A stretch of 64,000 nucleotides of DNA. It comes from Alphaproteobacteria bacterium SO-S41 (GTDB lineage Bacteria; Pseudomonadota; Alphaproteobacteria; Micropepsales; Micropepsaceae). Below, in pieces: positions 39,608-48,153 of the stretch. The notes beneath the pieces were generated by a model. The model saw nothing but the letters and a program-made list of their open reading frames with translations. It made no database searches and had not been told where the DNA came from. Position 1 is the stretch's first letter, and each line of letters opens with the position of its first letter. The stretch lies in NCBI GenBank assembly GCA_019670725.1, contig AP024629.1:2480001-2544000 (forward strand). Direction: 5' to 3'. The position numbers were made by a program, and so were the translations under genes.

Positions 39608-40930
39608 TCACGTTTCCAGCAAGCTGCGCATGTAGGGCGACAGGAACTTGCCCTCCGGATCGGCCCTGCGGCGCGCCGCCTGGAACGACTCCCATTTGGG
39701 ATAGATCGCGGCGAACTCCTTGGCGGTGAGGGTGTGCTGCTTGCCCCAATGCGGACGCCCGTCGAAGCCCCGGCAGACCTCTTCGGCGGCCCGGAACAGG
39801 CCCCACTGGTTCATCGAGGCGTGCTGGTGCACCGACAGGGTCGCGCTGTCGCGGCCGTAGAACGGACTGAGCCAGAGGTCGTCGCCTTTGACGTAGCGGA
39901 ACTCAATCGGGAAGGCCGTGGGGATACGGTCGCGCCGGATGCGGTCGACCAAGGCGCGTATCGCGGCACCGGCCTGCGGGCGCGGCACGGCGTATTCCAT
40001 CTCGTTGAACCGGGTCGTCCGGGCCGAGGGAAAGGTCTCCCAGCTCCAGCGGACCCGGCCGGACCTGGCCTCGCCCTCGGCCATCTGGTTGGTCAGCAGC
40101 TTGTGGAACCAGGCGCTCGTCCAGGGGAGGAAGCGGACGGAGCGGCAGATCATCGCGAACAATTTCTCGTCGCGCGAGACCCGTTCGCCCCGCGCCTTCA
40201 TGGCGGGGATGTCGAGGACGCGTTCGGGGCGGATGCCTTCCGCCACATCCAGCGTTTTCACCACCACGCGGTCGGCATAGGGAAACCAGAAAAACTCGAA
40301 GTGACGGTGCTTTGCGGCCATATCCTCAAGCTGATTAAGGATGGTGCCGGCGTCCGCCACGTAGCTGGATTCGGTCAGCGCGAAGGACGGGACGAGCTTC
40401 AGGCGGAAACGGGTGATGACGCCCATCGATCCGAAGGAAAGACGAGCAGCTTCAGCAAGTTCTGGCTCATTGTTGATATCCAGATTCAGGATATCGCCGG
40501 TGCCCGTCACCAGCGTCACTCCGGCCACCATTGTGGAGAGCGAGCCCAGGGTAAGGCCGGTGCCGTGCGTGCCGGTGCCGATGGCCCCGCCCAAGGTCTG
40601 GCGGTCGATGTCGCCCTGATTGGCGAGCGCGAGCCCATGGGGATGGAGCAGCGGCCCGGCGGCGTAGACGGGGGTCCCCGCCCACAACTCGGCCTCGCCC
40701 TGCGCCGGGTCGGCCGAGATCAGGCCGGTCATGTTCTCGAGGCTTACCATCGCGCCGGGGCTCTCGCAGAGCCGGGTGAAGGAGTGCCCCGACCCCGCCG
40801 GACGGATCGGGCCGCGATAGGCCTTGATCAGCCCCGCCAGCTCCGCCTCGTCGCGGGGACGCCAGATGACATCCGGCGTCGCCTTCACGCCGCCGGACCA
40901 GTTCGACCATTTGAGATTCGCGCCGCTCAT
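39608..40930 (-). CDS. FAD-linked sugar-lactone oxidase (ALO/GULO family)
   Basis: 440 residues. The FAD-binding PCMH domain has RPAGSGHSFT, where H49 is the usual covalent flavin attachment, and TLGGAIGTGTHGTG. The C-terminal ALO domain ends with GRPHWGKQHTL and DPEGKFLSPYMRSLL. Relatives are D-arabinono-1,4-lactone, L-gulono-1,4-lactone and alditol oxidases. The HWGK motif places it in this group, but the substrate is open. No signal peptide. Confidence 0.88.
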   Translation of the reverse strand: MSGANLKWSNWSGGVKATPDVIWRPRDEAELAGLIKAYRGPIRPAGSGHSFTRLCESPGAMVSLENMTGLISADPAQGEAELWAGTPVYAAGPLLHPHGLALANQGDIDRQTLGGAIGTGTHGTGLTLGSLSTMVAGVTLVTGTGDILNLDINNEPELAEAARLSFGSMGVITRFRLKLVPSFALTESSYVADAGTILNQLEDMAAKHRHFEFFWFPYADRVVVKTLDVAEGIRPERVLDIPAMKARGERVSRDEKLFAMICRSVRFLPWTSAWFHKLLTNQMAEGEARSGRVRWSWETFPSARTTRFNEMEYAVPRPQAGAAIRALVDRIRRDRIPTAFPIEFRYVKGDDLWLSPFYGRDSATLSVHQHASMNQWGLFRAAEEVCRGFDGRPHWGKQHTLTAKEFAAIYPKWESFQAARRRADPEGKFLSPYMRSLLET

Positions 40931-40960
40931 GGCGCGACGCTAGCTGACGGGCGCGTCAGA

Positions 40961-42004
40961 TCAATCCACGATCGGCTTGAAAGCGGCGGCGCGCTTCTCG
41001 GCTTCCTCGACATCCGGGACGGGCATCGACTGGCGGAGGTTCAGCAGCGGGTCGAGCGCGTTCTGGTCGACCCGGCCCTCGGCGTCCATGGGGATGCCGC
41101 GAAAGCCGTTCGCCGCGGCCAGCGTGTAGAATTTCAGGGCCTCGATGCGGTCCTGGGCGATCCCCTCGCCCGTCTCCAGCATGGTCGCGATGTTGTACTG
41201 GCCCTGGGGGTGGTTGCGCTCGGCGGCCTTCAGGTACCAGGACGCGGCCTCGGCGAGGTTCGCCGTCATGCCGTTGCCGTTCTCATAGAGGCTGCCGAGC
41301 TCGAACTGCGCGCGCGGCTCGTTCCATTCGGCGGCCATGCGGATCCATTTCGCGCCCTCGTTGAGGTCGCGCTGCACGACGCCCGGCTTGCCGTCGAGAT
41401 ATTCGATACCGACCCGGTAGGCGGCGACCCGGTCGCCCGCCTCGGCGGCGGCCTTCCACGTCGCCAGCGCCTCGGGATAGAGGCCGTCGCGGAACTGCTT
41501 TTCACCGCGCGCGGCCGAGGGGCCGTCGGAAGTCTTGGCGGCGTCGGGCGCCCGCTTGGCATCCGGCTTGGCGTCATAGGTTTCGGTCTTGGCGATGGTG
41601 CCCGAGACAAGGCCGGCCGAGGTGCCGATCCGCATCCGCTGGTCCGTCACATCCTCTTCCGGCTGGGCCGAGGGCTTCGCCGCCAGCATCGGTTCTGGCG
41701 CGGCAGCGGCCATCGCCTCGAGCGGCATGTCGGCCATCTCGTCGCGCGTGCTGAGCGCATCGGCGGCGCGCTCGGCCCGCGCGACGGCACTCGGACGCGG
41801 CGCCATCGCCTGGCGTTCGGCGATCAGCTTGTCGATCTCGGCGCGGTTCATCGGCGTCGCGGCCGCCATCACCTGCTCGCGGGCGGCGCCGGGCTCAGGC
41901 ACGTTGGCGAAGAACATGAAGCCGCCCAGGGCGGCCAAGATGCCAGCCGCAATAACGCCGCCGAGCAGCAGCGCGCGAGACGGATCTTTGATTACTTCAG
42001 GCAT
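40961..42004 (-). CDS. Membrane-anchored Sel1-like repeat protein
   Basis: 347 residues. A single N-terminal hydrophobic anchor (about 12-34) is followed by an Ala/Pro-rich linker and then helical repeats of the Sel1 type: ALATWKAAAEAGDRVAAYRVGIEYLDG, EGAKWIRMAAEWNEPRAQFELGSLYENG and EAASWYLKAAERNHPQGQYNIATMLETG (each split in families). Such proteins scaffold others at the envelope, as PodJ does in Caulobacter. No enzymatic domain is visible. Confidence 0.8.
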   Translation of the reverse strand: MPEVIKDPSRALLLGGVIAAGILAALGGFMFFANVPEPGAAREQVMAAATPMNRAEIDKLIAERQAMAPRPSAVARAERAADALSTRDEMADMPLEAMAAAAPEPMLAAKPSAQPEEDVTDQRMRIGTSAGLVSGTIAKTETYDAKPDAKRAPDAAKTSDGPSAARGEKQFRDGLYPEALATWKAAAEAGDRVAAYRVGIEYLDGKPGVVQRDLNEGAKWIRMAAEWNEPRAQFELGSLYENGNGMTANLAEAASWYLKAAERNHPQGQYNIATMLETGEGIAQDRIEALKFYTLAAANGFRGIPMDAEGRVDQNALDPLLNLRQSMPVPDVEEAEKRAAAFKPIVD

Positions 42005-42270
42005 AACAAACCGTGATTTGAGTCACACTGAACGTGCCTGTGGACTATGGCAAGACAGCGGCGCAGGCGCGGCGGAGGCAGGGGCGAAATCATGGCAGGT
42101 CGGGTCGTTTCCGCAGCGCTCGGCACGAGCCATACCATGAGCAAACGGCGTGTGGATGCGGTTAATCCGCCGGCGGCCTCCGAAGCAATTGCGACTCCCA
42201 TTCGGGCTTAACCAGGAAGCGCCGCTCGCGCGCCGGCGGTAGGCCGACTCAGCCCGTCTGGGTTGGAGGA

Positions 42271-42347
42271 TGGCGACCCCGGCGTGACTCGAACACGCAA
42301 CATCCTGCTTAGAAGGCAGGTGCTCTATCCGGTTGAGCTACGGGGTC
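42271..42347 (-). tRNA. tRNA-Arg (TCT)
   Basis: 77-nt cloverleaf on the minus strand. Acceptor GACCCCG pairs with CGGGGTC, discriminator G, encoded CCA. The loop CTTCTAA gives anticodon TCT. Nucleotides 8-10 (TAG) are also the stop codon of the small membrane-protein frame that runs into it. Confidence 0.97.
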
Positions 42348-42565
42348 TCCGGACCGAGGCGCTTATACCAGCGCCGGAGGGCGACGACAGACCAGATCGC
42401 CTCGACGACGCCGAACGGCCATGCCCCTTGCAGGAAGCCATAGACCGAACCCGCAACGCAGGCAAAAGCGAAGAGAAGCGTGAAGACGGCGCCGCGTTCC
42501 TCCAACGCATAGGTCACCAGCATCGTGGTGACGGCCGCGAGGCCGAAGGCGGTCAGTGCGTCCAA
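42338..42565 (-). CDS. Small conserved membrane protein ending inside tRNA-Arg
   Basis: 75 residues with two or three hydrophobic segments (MDALTAFGLAAVTTMLVTYA; VFTLLFAFACVAGSVYGFL; WPFGVVEAIWSVVALRRW). The YGFLQGAWPFGVVEAIW stretch is a pattern I associate with a widespread small family of unknown function. Its start overlaps the end of the NDUFS4-like gene by 13 bases. Its stop TAG is tRNA-Arg nucleotides 8-10, so ten bases are shared with the tRNA. RNase P cleavage would remove the stop codon from the message. Confidence 0.7.
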   Translation of the reverse strand: MDALTAFGLAAVTTMLVTYALEERGAVFTLLFAFACVAGSVYGFLQGAWPFGVVEAIWSVVALRRWYKRLGPETP

Positions 42566-42855
42566 AGGCCCTTGCGGTCGAATCTGAAATTATCCGCATA
42601 GGCGCGGATATTGGGCTTGCGGACGCGGGGCTCGAACACCTGGAACGGAATGGCGTTCGCCTCAGCATAGGCGATGGCCTCATCCTTCGTGTCGAAGGTC
42701 AGGCGAAGCTGCTGGCGCGTATCGCCCGACGAGGTCCAGCCCATCAGCGGCTCGACCACGCGCTTTTCCGCCGGCTCGAACTCGAGCAGCCAGACGGACT
42801 TCGCCTGGCCGGACTGCATCGCGGTCTTGGCGGGCTGGTAGATGCGGGCAAGCAT
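42553..42855 (-). CDS. ETC complex I accessory subunit, NDUFS4-like
   Basis: 100 residues. The family pattern is clear: ARIYQPAKTAMQSG near the start, WLLEFEP, PLMGWTSSGDTRQQLRL, FDTKDEAIAYAEANAI, and the end YADNFRFDRKGLWTH. Mitochondrial NDUFS4 and its alphaproteobacterial homologues stabilise complex I. The other nuo genes are not in this window. Probably co-transcribed with the following small membrane gene and tRNA-Arg. Confidence 0.9.
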   Translation of the reverse strand: MLARIYQPAKTAMQSGQAKSVWLLEFEPAEKRVVEPLMGWTSSGDTRQQLRLTFDTKDEAIAYAEANAIPFQVFEPRVRKPNIRAYADNFRFDRKGLWTH

Positions 42856-42947
42856 GGGCGGCCGATTCCGGAAGCTACTGACGGCGGCGGTTTAGCAGGA
42901 AGCGCGGGCGGGGCCAAATGGATTGGCCGCCGCCCGTCCCCGCCCCG

Positions 42948-43337
42948 TCAGCTCTTCTTGCAGGACTCCGCGATCTTGGTCTCGGCCTCGTCTTCCGCGG
43001 CGCCGAAGACCTTGATGATGGCGTAGAGCTCCTTGCTCTCGTCGCCGCTCTTCCACTTGCCGGTCGCTTCCACGCCCTTCTGCATGGCGCTGGCGGAGCC
43101 GCGGCCTTCCACCCGGCCGATCAGGAAGATCGTCTGCTGGTCGGCGTCGAAGGCCGAGCCGTATTTGCCCGCCACGCAGGAACAGTCGAGCTGCTTGAAA
43201 TCGAGGCTGCCCTTGGCGCCGCCTTTTTCGCACCAGGCCGCGACCTTGGTCTCGAATTCGGACGCGCCGCAGCCCGCGAGCGCCAGCGTGCAGGCGAGCG
43301 CCGCCAGCACCGATGTCTTCGGCATTCCAAAACGCAT
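42948..43337 (-). CDS. Lipoprotein of unknown function
   Basis: 129 residues. A lipobox (LALAGC, Cys at about 23) ends a signal peptide. The mature part has a further four Cys (AWCEKGG, LDCSCVAG and ESCKKS), probably disulfide-bonded. The family is unknown to me. It lies 11 bases after another exported protein gene on the same strand, so the two probably form an operon. Confidence 0.7.
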   Translation of the reverse strand: MRFGMPKTSVLAALACTLALAGCGASEFETKVAAWCEKGGAKGSLDFKQLDCSCVAGKYGSAFDADQQTIFLIGRVEGRGSASAMQKGVEATGKWKSGDESKELYAIIKVFGAAEDEAETKIAESCKKS

Positions 43338-43348
43338 CTTCGTCTCCT

Positions 43349-44239
43349 TCAGAGCTTGGGCCCGGACGGGCCGCCCGAACTGTTCGCGATGGCATCCGCC
43401 AGCGCCTTGTCGAGGAAGGCGTCGGTCGCGTTGAAGTTCTCGTTGATGCGCTTGGGGCCTTCCAGCAGGACCTCCATCGTCCGTACGAGACCCTGTGAAT
43501 CGTAGTCGTTCGTCAGGCGGATCATCAGGACCGCATTGCAGTCCTTTTTCAGCTTCTCGAAATGGCGGCGTTCCGGCCCGCCGGGCTGGGCTTCCGGCTC
43601 GTAGTCATAGGTCGGCACCGCGTTGAGGTTCCACAGGCAGCCGGACGCGTCGGCCGTCGCGTCGATCTTCTTGGCCGTCGCGTCGTCGATCGTGAACTTC
43701 TGACCGGTGTAATAGCCCCAGTAATAGACGGAGCTGTTCGGCCCCGGCGCCGCATAGGTGGGCGGGCCGTATTTTTCGATCAACGCCTTCTCCATGTCAG
43801 GGAAGCGCGGCAGATCGCTCGTCCAGTCCGTGCGCCGGGTCATGCCCGTCACCCGTTCGCCGGAAATGCCGGTGGAGAACGAGAGCTGGATGGCGTCGCG
43901 GCTGGGCCCCGTGGAGACGGTCGCGGCGTTCCACCAATAGACGTACTTGAAGAAGACCTGGGTGCCGTACTGGTCGGCGATGCCCTTCTCCTGCGCGCTT
44001 TCCACGATGCTGTTCGGATCGATCGGGAGCGCCGCGGAGATGACCTGCACCGCCTGCTCGCGGGGCATGCCGAGCTTCACGCCGAGGATGTCGATGGGCA
44101 TGTCGGCCCCGCCCATGTCCCAGCCCTCGGGCAGATCGTTCTGCAACGGGAACGGCGGCGCGCTGGCATCCTCGGCGAGCGCAACGCCCGCGAGCGCGAT
44201 GGCGGCGACGGCGGATAACAGTCTGGATACGGGCTTCAT
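43349..44239 (-). CDS. Secreted protein of unknown function
   Basis: 296 residues with a signal peptide (1-22, cleavage ALA-EDA). The mature protein has an opening segment PIDILGVKLGMPREQAVQVI, reminiscent of periplasmic repeats that begin with a G-V-x-L-G-M motif, then IEKYGPPTY and YYWGYYTG. Only two Cys (in GCLWNL and KDCNAVL). No family is assigned. Divergent from the LuxR-type regulator across 160 bases, which hold the imperfect palindrome TCCC-AAAT-GGGA (44307-44318). Confidence 0.65.
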   Translation of the reverse strand: MKPVSRLLSAVAAIALAGVALAEDASAPPFPLQNDLPEGWDMGGADMPIDILGVKLGMPREQAVQVISAALPIDPNSIVESAQEKGIADQYGTQVFFKYVYWWNAATVSTGPSRDAIQLSFSTGISGERVTGMTRRTDWTSDLPRFPDMEKALIEKYGPPTYAAPGPNSSVYYWGYYTGQKFTIDDATAKKIDATADASGCLWNLNAVPTYDYEPEAQPGGPERRHFEKLKKDCNAVLMIRLTNDYDSQGLVRTMEVLLEGPKRINENFNATDAFLDKALADAIANSSGGPSGPKL

Positions 44240-44399
44240 TCCCCTCGCCTTTGCTAACGCATGGTGGCGAAAGCAGAATTCGGCGAGGCGATCCCGTTAG
44301 ACAATATCCCAAATGGGACATGCCGGGCGCGGCGCTATACGTAGGGTTGCTTGCCAGTAGGGGTTACGCCGTTACACTTCCGCCTCATCGGGGGATGAG

Positions 44400-45455
44400 A
44401 TGACGAGGGCGACATCGGCCGAGACATTCGTCGCGGCCTGCGTATCAAGCGACCAGATGCCGTTCGCGCTGGAACAGCTGTCGCGCTCGATCGGCGCGGA
44501 AGGCGCCACGCTGATACGCTCGCGGGGCGCCGCGACGCTGGAACTCGCCGCCTCCGAAAGCCTCGCCGCGGATGTCGCCACCTATGCCCTGGGCGATCGC
44601 CCGCCCGATCCGCGCGCGACCCGCGTGCTGCCGCTGCTGACGGAGGGTTTTCGCGTCGACGGCGATGATTTCACGGCCGATGAAATCCGGCACGATCCCT
44701 TCTACCAGGAGTTCTTGAGGCCCCGTGGCCTTGGCTGGCACGCCTGCGCCTTGTTGGTCGGCGGCGGCGCGGCTGACAGCGTCCATCTCAGCTTCAAGCG
44801 CAAGCTGAAGGCGGGACCGTTTTCGGACCGCGATCTCGCCATGCTGTCGGCGCAGCTCCCCCTGCTGCGGGCGGCCGTGGCGTTCAGCCGGCGGCTCGGC
44901 GGGGACGGCTTCGCGCATGAGCGGCTACTCGCGACGGAGGCGCGCGGGCTTTACGGGATCGACGCCGACCTGAAGGTCAGCCTGCTCCACAGCACCGCCG
45001 AGACCGACACCGTGCTCGTCCTCCGGCGCGGCCGCTTCATCGCGGTGCAGCGGCGCAATCAGACCAAGATCGACGAGGTCTTCGCCGGCGCGGCGCAGGG
45101 CCAGTCGCGCGCGGCCATGCTGCGCGACGAGGCGGGACGGCGCTGGGCCTTCCGTATCGATGTCTCGCCCGCCTCGGGCCGGGTCGGCCCGTTCACCGCC
45201 CTCGCCGCCCTCACCTGCCTCGACGCCGTCAGCGCGCCCGGCCCGGCGACCGTCCGCACGCTCTCGGACCTCTTCGGCCTCTCGACCGCCGAGGCGCGCA
45301 TCGCGATCTGGATCGCGCAGGGCTTCTCGATCGAGGATGTCGCGGCGCAGTTCCTCATCCGCCCCGGGACGGTGCGCAATCACCTGAAAGCGATCTTCCA
45401 GAAGATGGGCGTTTCGCGGCAGACGCAGCTCAGCGCGCTGATGCTGCGGCTCTAG
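44400..45455 (+). CDS. LuxR-family HTH transcriptional regulator
   Basis: 351 residues. The C-terminal 60 residues are a LuxR-type HTH: LFGLSTAEARIAIWIAQG, FSIEDVAAQFLIRPGTVRNH and LKAIFQKMGVSRQTQL. The first 280 residues show no receiver domain and no autoinducer-binding signature I recognise. Similar large stand-alone regulators occur widely in alphaproteobacteria. The signal is unknown. It may control the divergent secreted-protein gene. The start is followed at once by sense sequence with GGGGATGAG upstream. Confidence 0.82.
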   Translation: MTRATSAETFVAACVSSDQMPFALEQLSRSIGAEGATLIRSRGAATLELAASESLAADVATYALGDRPPDPRATRVLPLLTEGFRVDGDDFTADEIRHDPFYQEFLRPRGLGWHACALLVGGGAADSVHLSFKRKLKAGPFSDRDLAMLSAQLPLLRAAVAFSRRLGGDGFAHERLLATEARGLYGIDADLKVSLLHSTAETDTVLVLRRGRFIAVQRRNQTKIDEVFAGAAQGQSRAAMLRDEAGRRWAFRIDVSPASGRVGPFTALAALTCLDAVSAPGPATVRTLSDLFGLSTAEARIAIWIAQGFSIEDVAAQFLIRPGTVRNHLKAIFQKMGVSRQTQLSALMLRL

Positions 45456-45468
45456 CCATCCGTCTTAA

Positions 45469-45545
45469 TGGTCGGGGCGGTGTGATTTGAACACACGACC
45501 CTCTGCTCCCAAAGCAGATGCGCTACCAGGCTGCGCTACGCCCCG
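45469..45545 (-). tRNA. tRNA-Pro (TGG)
   Basis: 77-nt cloverleaf on the minus strand. Acceptor CGGGGCG pairs with CGCCCCG, discriminator A, encoded CCA. The loop TTTGGGA gives anticodon TGG. Nucleotides 8-10 (TAG) are the stop codon of the PaaI-type thioesterase gene. Confidence 0.97.
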
Positions 45546-46039
45546 CCATTTTCCGGGTCCGGCCCAGAGGGCGCGGGCGTATCACTCGCGGCCTCGCGGC
45601 TCAAGCGCCGCTTCTCGCGGGCGGCGTGGGCGGTCATCAGCTTGAAGACCGCGCTGGCGGTGAACAGCAGCCGGCCGTTGCAGGTGAGTTCGGCCTCGGC
45701 GAAGGCGAGCGTGCGGGTGACGCGGCTGGTGCGGCCGGAGCCTTCGACCCAATCGCCGACCCGGGCACTCGCCAGGAAGTCGCTGGTCATGCGCACCGTC
45801 AGCGAGGGCGCGCCCGAGCCGCGAAAGACGGCCTCGGCCAGCACGCCATCGACGAAGCTCATATACCAGCCTCCATGGACGAGGCCGTAGCTGTTGCAGT
45901 GGCGCGGCAGGACGCGGAAGCCGCGCTTCCAGATGCCGTCCTGGTCGAATTTGTAGACCGGGCCGTTATGGGTCGTGTACGGCCCGCGCCCGGCGGCCTC
46001 GACATAGCCGGGCGGCGGCGGCTCGATCTCGTAGCTCAC
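45536..46039 (-). CDS. PaaI-family thioesterase ending inside tRNA-Pro
   Basis: 167 residues, single hot-dog domain. Active-site region [19 protein letters not shown], where HGG follows the general PaaI pattern, then [22 protein letters not shown] and [20 protein letters not shown]. It would hydrolyse an aromatic or acyl-CoA thioester. The GTG start (46039) overlaps the DUF192 stop as GTGA. The stop TAG is tRNA-Pro nucleotides 8-10, sharing ten bases with the tRNA. Confidence 0.82.
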   Translation of the reverse strand: MSYEIEPPPPGYVEAAGRGPYTTHNGPVYKFDQDGIWKRGFRVLPRHCNSYGLVHGGWYMSFVDGVLAEAVFRGSGAPSLTVRMTSDFLASARVGDWVEGSGRTSRVTRTLAFAEAELTCNGRLLFTASAVFKLMTAHAAREKRRLSREAASDTPAPSGPDPENGGA

Positions 46040-46518
46040 GGTGCGGCGTTCCCAAAGAGGGCGTGGCGCACGGTGTCGCCGCGGCGGAGGCCGATCCGGT
46101 CGACCGTGCCGGCGTTCAGCTCCAGCACCGCGCGGACGGGACCGCCGGAGCGGATGAAGTCGAGGCTGTAGGGGACCGCGCCCTTCACATTGTCGAACAC
46201 CGTGCCGTCGCTGCGGATGAAGACCATGTCGAGCGGCAGGACGGTGTTCTTCATCCACATCGTGATCTCCTCCTCGGTCGGGTAGAAGAAGAGCATCCCG
46301 GCATCCTCGGCCATTTCCGTGCGGTACATGAGGCCGCGCTCGCGCTCGGCGTCGTCGACGGCGAGTTCGATGTCGAAGCGGTGCGGGCCGCTGGCGGTGT
46401 CGATGACGAGGCTGGATTTCTCCCAGGTGACAGGCGGCGGGGGCTTGGCGCCTTCGCTGCTGCAGGCGGGCAGGACCAGCAACAGGCCGGCGACGACGGC
46501 GGTGACAACGCGCTGCAT
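46036..46518 (-). CDS. DUF192 lipoprotein
   Basis: 160 residues. The signal sequence MQRVVTAVVAGLLLVLPACSSE has a lipobox-like LPAC. The DUF192 fold is evident in ERERGLMYRTEM, DAGMLFFYPTEEEITMWMKNTVLPLDMVFI and VLELNAGTVDRIGLRRGD. The function of DUF192 is unknown. An ATG 16 codons earlier falls close to the divergent TPP riboswitch; 46518 is preferred since it begins the signal peptide. Confidence 0.8.
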   Translation of the reverse strand: MQRVVTAVVAGLLLVLPACSSEGAKPPPPVTWEKSSLVIDTASGPHRFDIELAVDDAERERGLMYRTEMAEDAGMLFFYPTEEEITMWMKNTVLPLDMVFIRSDGTVFDNVKGAVPYSLDFIRSGGPVRAVLELNAGTVDRIGLRRGDTVRHALFGNAAP

Positions 46519-46567
46519 GAAACGACTCGATCCCGACAGGTTTTCCCCTTTATACAGGGTCTTCATC

Positions 46568-46671
46568 CGGGGGGAGCCGCAGGCGGCGCGAAAGCGCCCG
46601 CAGCGCGGCTGAGAGGTTCCGACAAGGAACGACCCCTTGAACCTGAACCGGTTAGCACCGGCGGAGGGACG
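46568..46671 (+). promoter_or_regulatory. TPP riboswitch (THI element)
   Basis: All conserved blocks are present in order: GGGGGAGC at 46570-46576, CGGCTGAGAGG (46606-46616), the ACCCCTTGAACCTGA core (46632-46646) and CCGGTTAGCACCGGCGGAGGGA (46648-46669, split). It controls the ThiZXY-type importer that starts five bases later. The final GGAGGG doubles as the Shine-Dalgarno for a TTG start, which suggests translational control by ligand-dependent sequestration. Confidence 0.93.
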
Positions 46672-46675
46672 GACC

Positions 46676-47398
46676 TTGACGCCTCACCCCGCGGCAACGC
46701 GGATCGACATCACCGCACTCAGCCTCGCCTATGGGCGGGCGCCGCTGTTCGATCGGCTCGACCTCAGCGTCGCGCCGGGCGAGGTGCTGTGCCTGCTGGG
46801 GCCGAGCGGTGCCGGCAAGTCGACGCTGCTGCGCGCCATGGCCGGGCTGGTGCGGCCCGAGGGCGGCAGCGTCGTGGCCGGCGGCGCGGTGGCGCTGATG
46901 ACCCAGGACGATGCTCTGCTGCCCTGGGCGCGGGTGGTCGAGAATGTCGTGCTGGGCGCGCGCCTGCGGGGGGAGCGGCCGGATGTGCCGCGCGCCGAAG
47001 CGCTGCTGCATGCGGTGGGCGTGAACGATCTCGCCAAGCGGCCGGATGCGCTTTCCGGCGGCATGCGCAAGCGGGTGGCGCTGGCCTGGCTGCTCTATGA
47101 GGACCGGCCGATTGCATTGCTCGACGAGCCCTTTGCGGCGCTCGACGCGATCACGCGGCGCAGCGTCCAGGCGCTGACGCTGCAGAGCCTGATCGGCTGT
47201 ACCGTCGTGCTGGTCACGCACGATCCGTTCGAGGCGCTGGCGATGGGCACGCGGATCGTCGTGCTGGCCGGCGTGCCGGCGCGGATCGCGCTCGACGAAC
47301 GCCTGCCGCCCGCGCCGCTGGGGACGTTGCGCGATCCCGCCGATCCCGATCTGCGCCCGGCCTATCTGCGCATCCTTGCCGCACTGGAAGCGCCATGA
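46676..47398 (+). CDS. thiZ: Thiamine-precursor ABC transporter ATPase (ThiZ-like)
   Basis: 240 residues. Walker A GPSGAGKST (42-50), Q-loop MTQDDALLPWARVVEN, signature LSGGMRKRVALAW and Walker B IALLDEPFAALDA. The DDALLPW form matches nitrate/taurine/HMP-type ATPases. The TTG at 46676 is chosen because GGAGGG of the riboswitch stands eight bases before it; the frame is open earlier only through riboswitch sequence. The next gene overlaps by ATGA. Confidence 0.9.
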   Translation: MTPHPAATRIDITALSLAYGRAPLFDRLDLSVAPGEVLCLLGPSGAGKSTLLRAMAGLVRPEGGSVVAGGAVALMTQDDALLPWARVVENVVLGARLRGERPDVPRAEALLHAVGVNDLAKRPDALSGGMRKRVALAWLLYEDRPIALLDEPFAALDAITRRSVQALTLQSLIGCTVVLVTHDPFEALAMGTRIVVLAGVPARIALDERLPPAPLGTLRDPADPDLRPAYLRILAALEAP

Positions 47399-48153
47399 GG
47401 CTGGCGCTCTCTTCACTTGCCGTGCTCGCCGTGTTGATCGCAGCGTGGTGGGCGCTTGCGGCCGGGCTTGGCCTGCCCGCCTACATCCTGCCGGCACCGG
47501 ACGCGGTGGCAGCCGCCTGGTGGGAGCGGCGGGATTTCATCCTGCACAATGCGGGCGTCACCGCGCTGGAGATGCTGCTCGGTTTTTGCGCCGGAGCGGT
47601 TCTGGGCGTTCTCTGTGCCCTGACGATGGCGGCGGCGGCGCCCGCGCGCCTTGTCCTGCGCCCCGTGCTGATCGCCAGCCAGGCGATCCCCGTCTTCGCG
47701 CTCGCGCCGCTCTTCGTGGTCTGGATGGGCTATGGCATGGCGCCGAAGATCGCGATCGCCGCCATCGTCATCTTCTTCCCCGTCGCCGCCGCTTTCGCCG
47801 ACGGGCTGCGCCGGACGCCGCCCGCGCTCGCGGAAGCCGCGCGCCTAATGGCCGGCAGCGGCTTCGGCGCGCGCCTGCGCACCCTGCGCTTCGTCGTCTT
47901 GCCGGCCGCCCTACCGGCGCTTGGTACGGGGTTGCGGGTTGGGGCCGGTGTCGCGGCGATCGCGGCGGTCATCGGCGAATGGGCGGGGGCAAGCGAGGGG
48001 CTCGGCTATCTCATGCTGTGGGCCAATGCGCGCACGCAGATCCCGCTGATGTTCGCCGCCCTCGTCACGCTTTTCGTGCTCGCCATCGCCTTTGCGGCGC
48101 TGGTCGATTTTCTCACCCGCAGGATGACGCCATGGATCTCGGAAACCGACTGA
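47395..48153 (+). CDS. thiX: Thiamine-precursor ABC transporter permease (ThiX-like)
   Basis: 252 residues, about six membrane segments. The permease loop is in APLFVVWMGYGMAPKIAI and LAEAARLMAGSGF. The pattern belongs to the SsuC/TauC/ThiX group. With ThiZ and ThiY, and under a TPP riboswitch, it should import a formylaminopyrimidine or hydroxymethylpyrimidine precursor. The start overlaps thiZ, and the end overlaps thiY by 22 bases. Confidence 0.9.
   Translation: MRLALSSLAVLAVLIAAWWALAAGLGLPAYILPAPDAVAAAWWERRDFILHNAGVTALEMLLGFCAGAVLGVLCALTMAAAAPARLVLRPVLIASQAIPVFALAPLFVVWMGYGMAPKIAIAAIVIFFPVAAAFADGLRRTPPALAEAARLMAGSGFGARLRTLRFVVLPAALPALGTGLRVGAGVAAIAAVIGEWAGASEGLGYLMLWANARTQIPLMFAALVTLFVLAIAFAALVDFLTRRMTPWISETD

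Noticed and set aside
39734-42016. Open frame of about 760 codons on the plus strand
   Set aside because: It runs antisense through both the flavoenzyme and Sel1-repeat genes. Composition is that of a shadow frame, with no motif.
42124-42210. 24-codon plus-strand frame in the gap before tRNA-Arg
   Set aside because: It has no ribosome site, no hydrophobic or conserved feature, and its length is within chance.
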